Shown here one piece after another: positions 61,412-64,000 of a DNA stretch of 64,000 nucleotides. The notes below the pieces were generated by a model. It had not been told where the DNA came from, did no database searches, and was given only the letters and a program-made list of their open reading frames with translations. Positions within the stretch are counted from its first letter, which is position 1, and every line of letters starts with the position of its first letter. The stretch comes from UKL13-2 sp044229235 (GTDB taxonomy: Bacteria; Pseudomonadota; Gammaproteobacteria; Burkholderiales; Usitatibacteraceae). The position numbers and the translations under genes are program-made. The stretch is taken from positions 76,115-140,114 of the forward strand of contig JBGATH010000007.1 of assembly GCA_044229235.1 (NCBI GenBank), given 5' to 3'.

Positions 61412-62950
61412 ATGAACCTCATCCGAACCACACGAATCTTCACTGCCCTGCTGACGGCACTGGCCATGGGCGCCGCCACGATGCCGTTGGCGCGGGCGGC
61501 GGCTGACCCGGTACTCGGCGCGGACGACGCCCGCCACCTGCTGAATCGCACCGGGTTCGCCGCCAGCGAGGCTGACATCCAGGCATTCGCCAGGCTTTCC
61601 CGAACTGCCGCCGCGGCGCAACTGGTGAAGGACGCGCGCACCACCGCCGGATTGCAGCCGCCTGCCTGGGTGAATGCACCGCCGATCCCGCCCGCCAGGC
61701 TGCAGGCCATGACCCAGGAAGAACGCGTGGCCGAGTTGCGCAAGAACGTGGAGCACGCATTCGAGTTGCGTGAATGGTGGTTCCGCGAAATGTTGGCCAC
61801 GCCGTCGCCGCTGACGGAAAAGATGACGCTGTTCTGGCATAACCACTTCGCCACCAGCCAGCAGAAAGTGCGCTTCACACCCCTGCTGTATCGCCAGAAC
61901 GTGATGCTGCGCCGAAACGCGCTGGGCAACTTCGGCACCATGCTGCGCGAAGTGGCGCGCGATCCGGCCATGCTGATCTACCTCGACGGGGCCAACAGCC
62001 GCAAGGAGCAGCCCAACGAGAACTTTGCGCGCGAGGTGATGGAACTGTTCACGCTGGGCGAGGGCAATTACACCGAACGCGACATCAAGGAGGCGGCGCG
62101 CGCCTTCACCGGCTGGAGCGTCGACCGGGAAAGCGGTGAGTTCATGTTCCGCCGCGGCATACACGACTACGGCAACAAGTCGGTGCTGGGCAAGTCGGGC
62201 AATTTCGACGGCGACCAGGTCATCGATATCCTGCTGCGCAAGCCCGAGACCGCGCTGTTCATCACCCGCAAGCTGTGGCGCGAGTTCGTCGCGCCGGGTT
62301 TCGACCAGCCTGCTGACGAGGCCGAGGTGAAGCGGCTCGCTGAGGTGTTTCGTGACAGCGGTTATAGCATCGGCAAGCTGATGCAGGCCATGCTCAGTTC
62401 CGATGCGTTTTATGCGCCCGCAAACCGTGCGGCACTGATCAAATCGCCGGTCGAGTTCGTCGTCGGCACGCTCAAGCAGTTCGGCATCGACGCACCCAAT
62501 CTGCGCCCATTTGTACTCGCCAGCGCCTTGCTGGGGCAGAACGTGTTTTCACCGCCGAACGTGAAGGGCTGGCCGGGCGGCGAAACCTGGATCAATTCGG
62601 CGACGCTGCTGGGCCGCAAGCAGTTGCTCGACCGGCTGTTCCGCAACGAGGACCGCATGGAAGTGGCGATGCGCGCCATGGACGACTCCGCCATGCTCAC
62701 CGGCAACCCGCCGCCGCCCGGGCGCGAGCAGCGCATGCAGCGGCAGATGGAGCGGCAGATGGGCGGCATCCGCTGGAACCTCGACAAATGGGCGGCGCAG
62801 TTCACAAAGGACGGCGGCAAGCCCGAAGCCGTCGCGAGCATGACGCGCGTGGTACTGGCGATGGCGCCGCAGGGTGCCGCGGCAGTGTCCGACAGCCCGG
62901 CCGACTGGGCGCACCAGCTCGTGGCCGACCCGGCTTACCAACTGAAATGA
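61412..62950 (+). CDS. DUF1800 family exported protein
   Basis: The 512-residue protein has a signal peptide (LTALAMGAATMPLARAA) and the DUF1800 features: DARHLLNRTGFAASEADI near residues 34-51, MTLFWHNHFATSQQKV near 140-155, FAREVMELFTLGEGNYTERD, and FTGWSVDRES. DUF1800 and DUF1501 genes are almost always paired, as here, in bacteria; their substrates are unknown, but they are exported and often large. It lies 13 bp before the DUF1501 gene. Confidence 0.92.
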   Translation: MNLIRTTRIFTALLTALAMGAATMPLARAAADPVLGADDARHLLNRTGFAASEADIQAFARLSRTAAAAQLVKDARTTAGLQPPAWVNAPPIPPARLQAMTQEERVAELRKNVEHAFELREWWFREMLATPSPLTEKMTLFWHNHFATSQQKVRFTPLLYRQNVMLRRNALGNFGTMLREVARDPAMLIYLDGANSRKEQPNENFAREVMELFTLGEGNYTERDIKEAARAFTGWSVDRESGEFMFRRGIHDYGNKSVLGKSGNFDGDQVIDILLRKPETALFITRKLWREFVAPGFDQPADEAEVKRLAEVFRDSGYSIGKLMQAMLSSDAFYAPANRAALIKSPVEFVVGTLKQFGIDAPNLRPFVLASALLGQNVFSPPNVKGWPGGETWINSATLLGRKQLLDRLFRNEDRMEVAMRAMDDSAMLTGNPPPPGREQRMQRQMERQMGGIRWNLDKWAAQFTKDGGKPEAVASMTRVVLAMAPQGAAAVSDSPADWAHQLVADPAYQLK

Positions 62951-62963
62951 CAGGAAATTGCCA

Positions 62964-64000
62964 ATGACTGCAATCAACCGTCGCCGTTTCCTGCAAACCG
63001 TCGGTGCCGTTGCCGGCCTGCCGGTGTTCCGGCAGTTCAACGGTGTCGCCTGGGCGGCCGCGCCGGCCGGAGCTGCCGGCATCAAAACGCCGTACCAAAA
63101 CCTGCTGGTACTGATTGAACTCAAGGGCGCCAACGACGGCCTCAACACGGTGGTGCCGTATGCGAACAGCGAATATGCCGCGCTGCGGCCGCGGCTGGCC
63201 ATTGCCCGCGATGCGGTGCTGCAGTTGTCCGAACGCGAGGGCCTGCATCCTGCATTGAAGCCGCTGATGGCGCTTTGGGAAAACAAGCAACTGGCGGTGG
63301 TGCAGGGGCTCGGCTATCCCAAACCGAACCTGTCGCATTTCCGCTCGATCGAGATCTGGGATACCGCCTCGAAAAGCGAAGAGTACCTGGAAGCGGGCTG
63401 GTTGGCGCGTACCTTCGCGGCCAATCCCGCCCCCAGCCAATTCGCGGCCGACGGCGTGGTGGTCGGTTCCAGCGACATGGGGCCGCTGTCGGGCCCCGGC
63501 GTGCGCACCATCGCGCTGGCCGACACGGCGCAGTTCCTGCGCAATGCCAAGCTCGCCCAGCCGGGAGGCGACCAGCGCAACGCGGCGCTCAAGCACATCC
63601 TGTCGGTGGAAAAGGAAATTGTGCATGCGGCGAGCAAACTCAACACCAACTTCGCCTTCAAGACCGAATTCCCGCGAAATGGCTTCGGCAATCAGGTGCG
63701 CACGGCGGCGCAGCTGGTGGCCAGCAACGCGGGCATCGCCGTCATTCGCCTGACCCATGGCGGCTTCGATACCCATGCCGGCCAGCTGGGAACCCATGCC
63801 AATCTGCTCAAGGACCTGGCGGAGGGGATTGCCGCGCTCAAATCGGCGATGGTCGAACTCAATCGCTGGGACAGCACGCTGGCGATGACCTATGCCGAAT
63901 TCGGCCGCCGCCCGAAGGAAAACCAGAGCGGCGGCACCGACCACGGCACGGCTAACGTGCATTTTGTGACCGGCGGCAAGGTCCGCGGCGGTTTGTACGG
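62964..64000 (+). CDS. DUF1501 family protein with Tat signal (C-terminus beyond the window)
   Basis: The frame from ATG 62964 (AGGAAAT upstream) is open to the window end, 345 residues visible. A twin-arginine signal (NRRRFLQTVGAVAGLPVF) points to folded export. The DUF1501 body follows: VLIELKGANDGLNTVVPY near residues 49-66, HPALKPLMALWENKQLAVVQG, and ITHGGFDTHA-type sequence (RLTHGGFDTHAGQLGTHA). AEFGRRPKENQSGGTDHGTA near the end is the metal-binding-like motif of the sulfatase/phosphatase-related fold. It partners with the upstream DUF1800 protein. Confidence 0.92.
   Translation, partial: MTAINRRRFLQTVGAVAGLPVFRQFNGVAWAAAPAGAAGIKTPYQNLLVLIELKGANDGLNTVVPYANSEYAALRPRLAIARDAVLQLSEREGLHPALKPLMALWENKQLAVVQGLGYPKPNLSHFRSIEIWDTASKSEEYLEAGWLARTFAANPAPSQFAADGVVVGSSDMGPLSGPGVRTIALADTAQFLRNAKLAQPGGDQRNAALKHILSVEKEIVHAASKLNTNFAFKTEFPRNGFGNQVRTAAQLVASNAGIAVIRLTHGGFDTHAGQLGTHANLLKDLAEGIAALKSAMVELNRWDSTLAMTYAEFGRRPKENQSGGTDHGTANVHFVTGGKVRGGLY

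Overview
The window is GC-rich chromosomal DNA from what looks like a betaproteobacterium. The reasons are the Zn-cysteine-poor DksA with a long Lys/Ala tail, the liu/mms acyl-CoA catabolic genes, the acyl-CoA ligase plus Liv-type ABC operon, and the TerC gene behind a manganese riboswitch. The genus cannot be fixed from sequence reading alone. Genes are dense, mostly in operons, and no tRNA, rRNA, CRISPR array or intact transposase was seen.

Region 1 (1-19533, mostly minus strand) is a branched-chain amino acid / acyl-CoA degradation island. It holds a partial enoyl-CoA hydratase, mmsB, mmsA, a fused isobutyryl-CoA mutase (icmF), mccA, a MAPEG protein, liuC, mccB, an acyl-CoA dehydrogenase, a small lipoprotein, two SDRs, a thiolase, isovaleryl-CoA dehydrogenase and a short CaiB-type CoA-transferase. 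Together they take leucine, valine and probably isoleucine skeletons to acetyl-CoA and propionyl-CoA. Region 2 (19545-22457) has an MBL-fold hydrolase, a DUF4197 protein, a small SpoIIAA-like protein and a Crp/Fnr regulator. Region 3 (22571-32565) is a plus-strand operon for uptake and activation of an organic acid: AMP-forming CoA ligase, Liv-type ABC transporter (two ATPases, two permeases, binding protein), a PaaK-like protein, then a FecR-domain protein.

Region 4 (32587-36624) is a ferric iron ABC transporter (fbpC, fbpA, fbpB) with two Fur-box-like palindromes. fbpB carries an in-frame stop codon. Region 5 (36700-44421) has a yybP-ykoY manganese riboswitch and terC, a DksA with a histone-H1-like tail, an NlpC/P60 peptidase, a TPMT-type methyltransferase, and a lipoprotein hydrolase coupled to a NatAB-type exporter.

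Region 6 (44422-50337) is the accessory part. A partial copy of the dinG 5' end and a low-GC lipoprotein gene precede dinG. Downstream of dinG lies what looks like an integron remnant: an orphan LexA box on a leftward promoter, an attI/attC-like core site, and gene cassettes separated by two well-formed attC sites, with no integrase in view. Region 7 (50415-64000) has a DinB-fold protein, a c-heme HAMP sensor next to a Ser/Thr kinase, a beta-propeller diguanylate cyclase, an OmpR/EnvZ-type pair, two EF-hand proteins, an alpha/beta hydrolase and a DUF1800/DUF1501 pair.

Three repeat families thread the intergenic gaps: seven copies of a roughly 65-bp palindrome; MITE-like elements whose arms match C(3-6)TTT...AAAG(3-6)ATTGAGGG; and, nested in four of the latter, a two-hairpin cassette whose stems differ in sequence but keep pairing.
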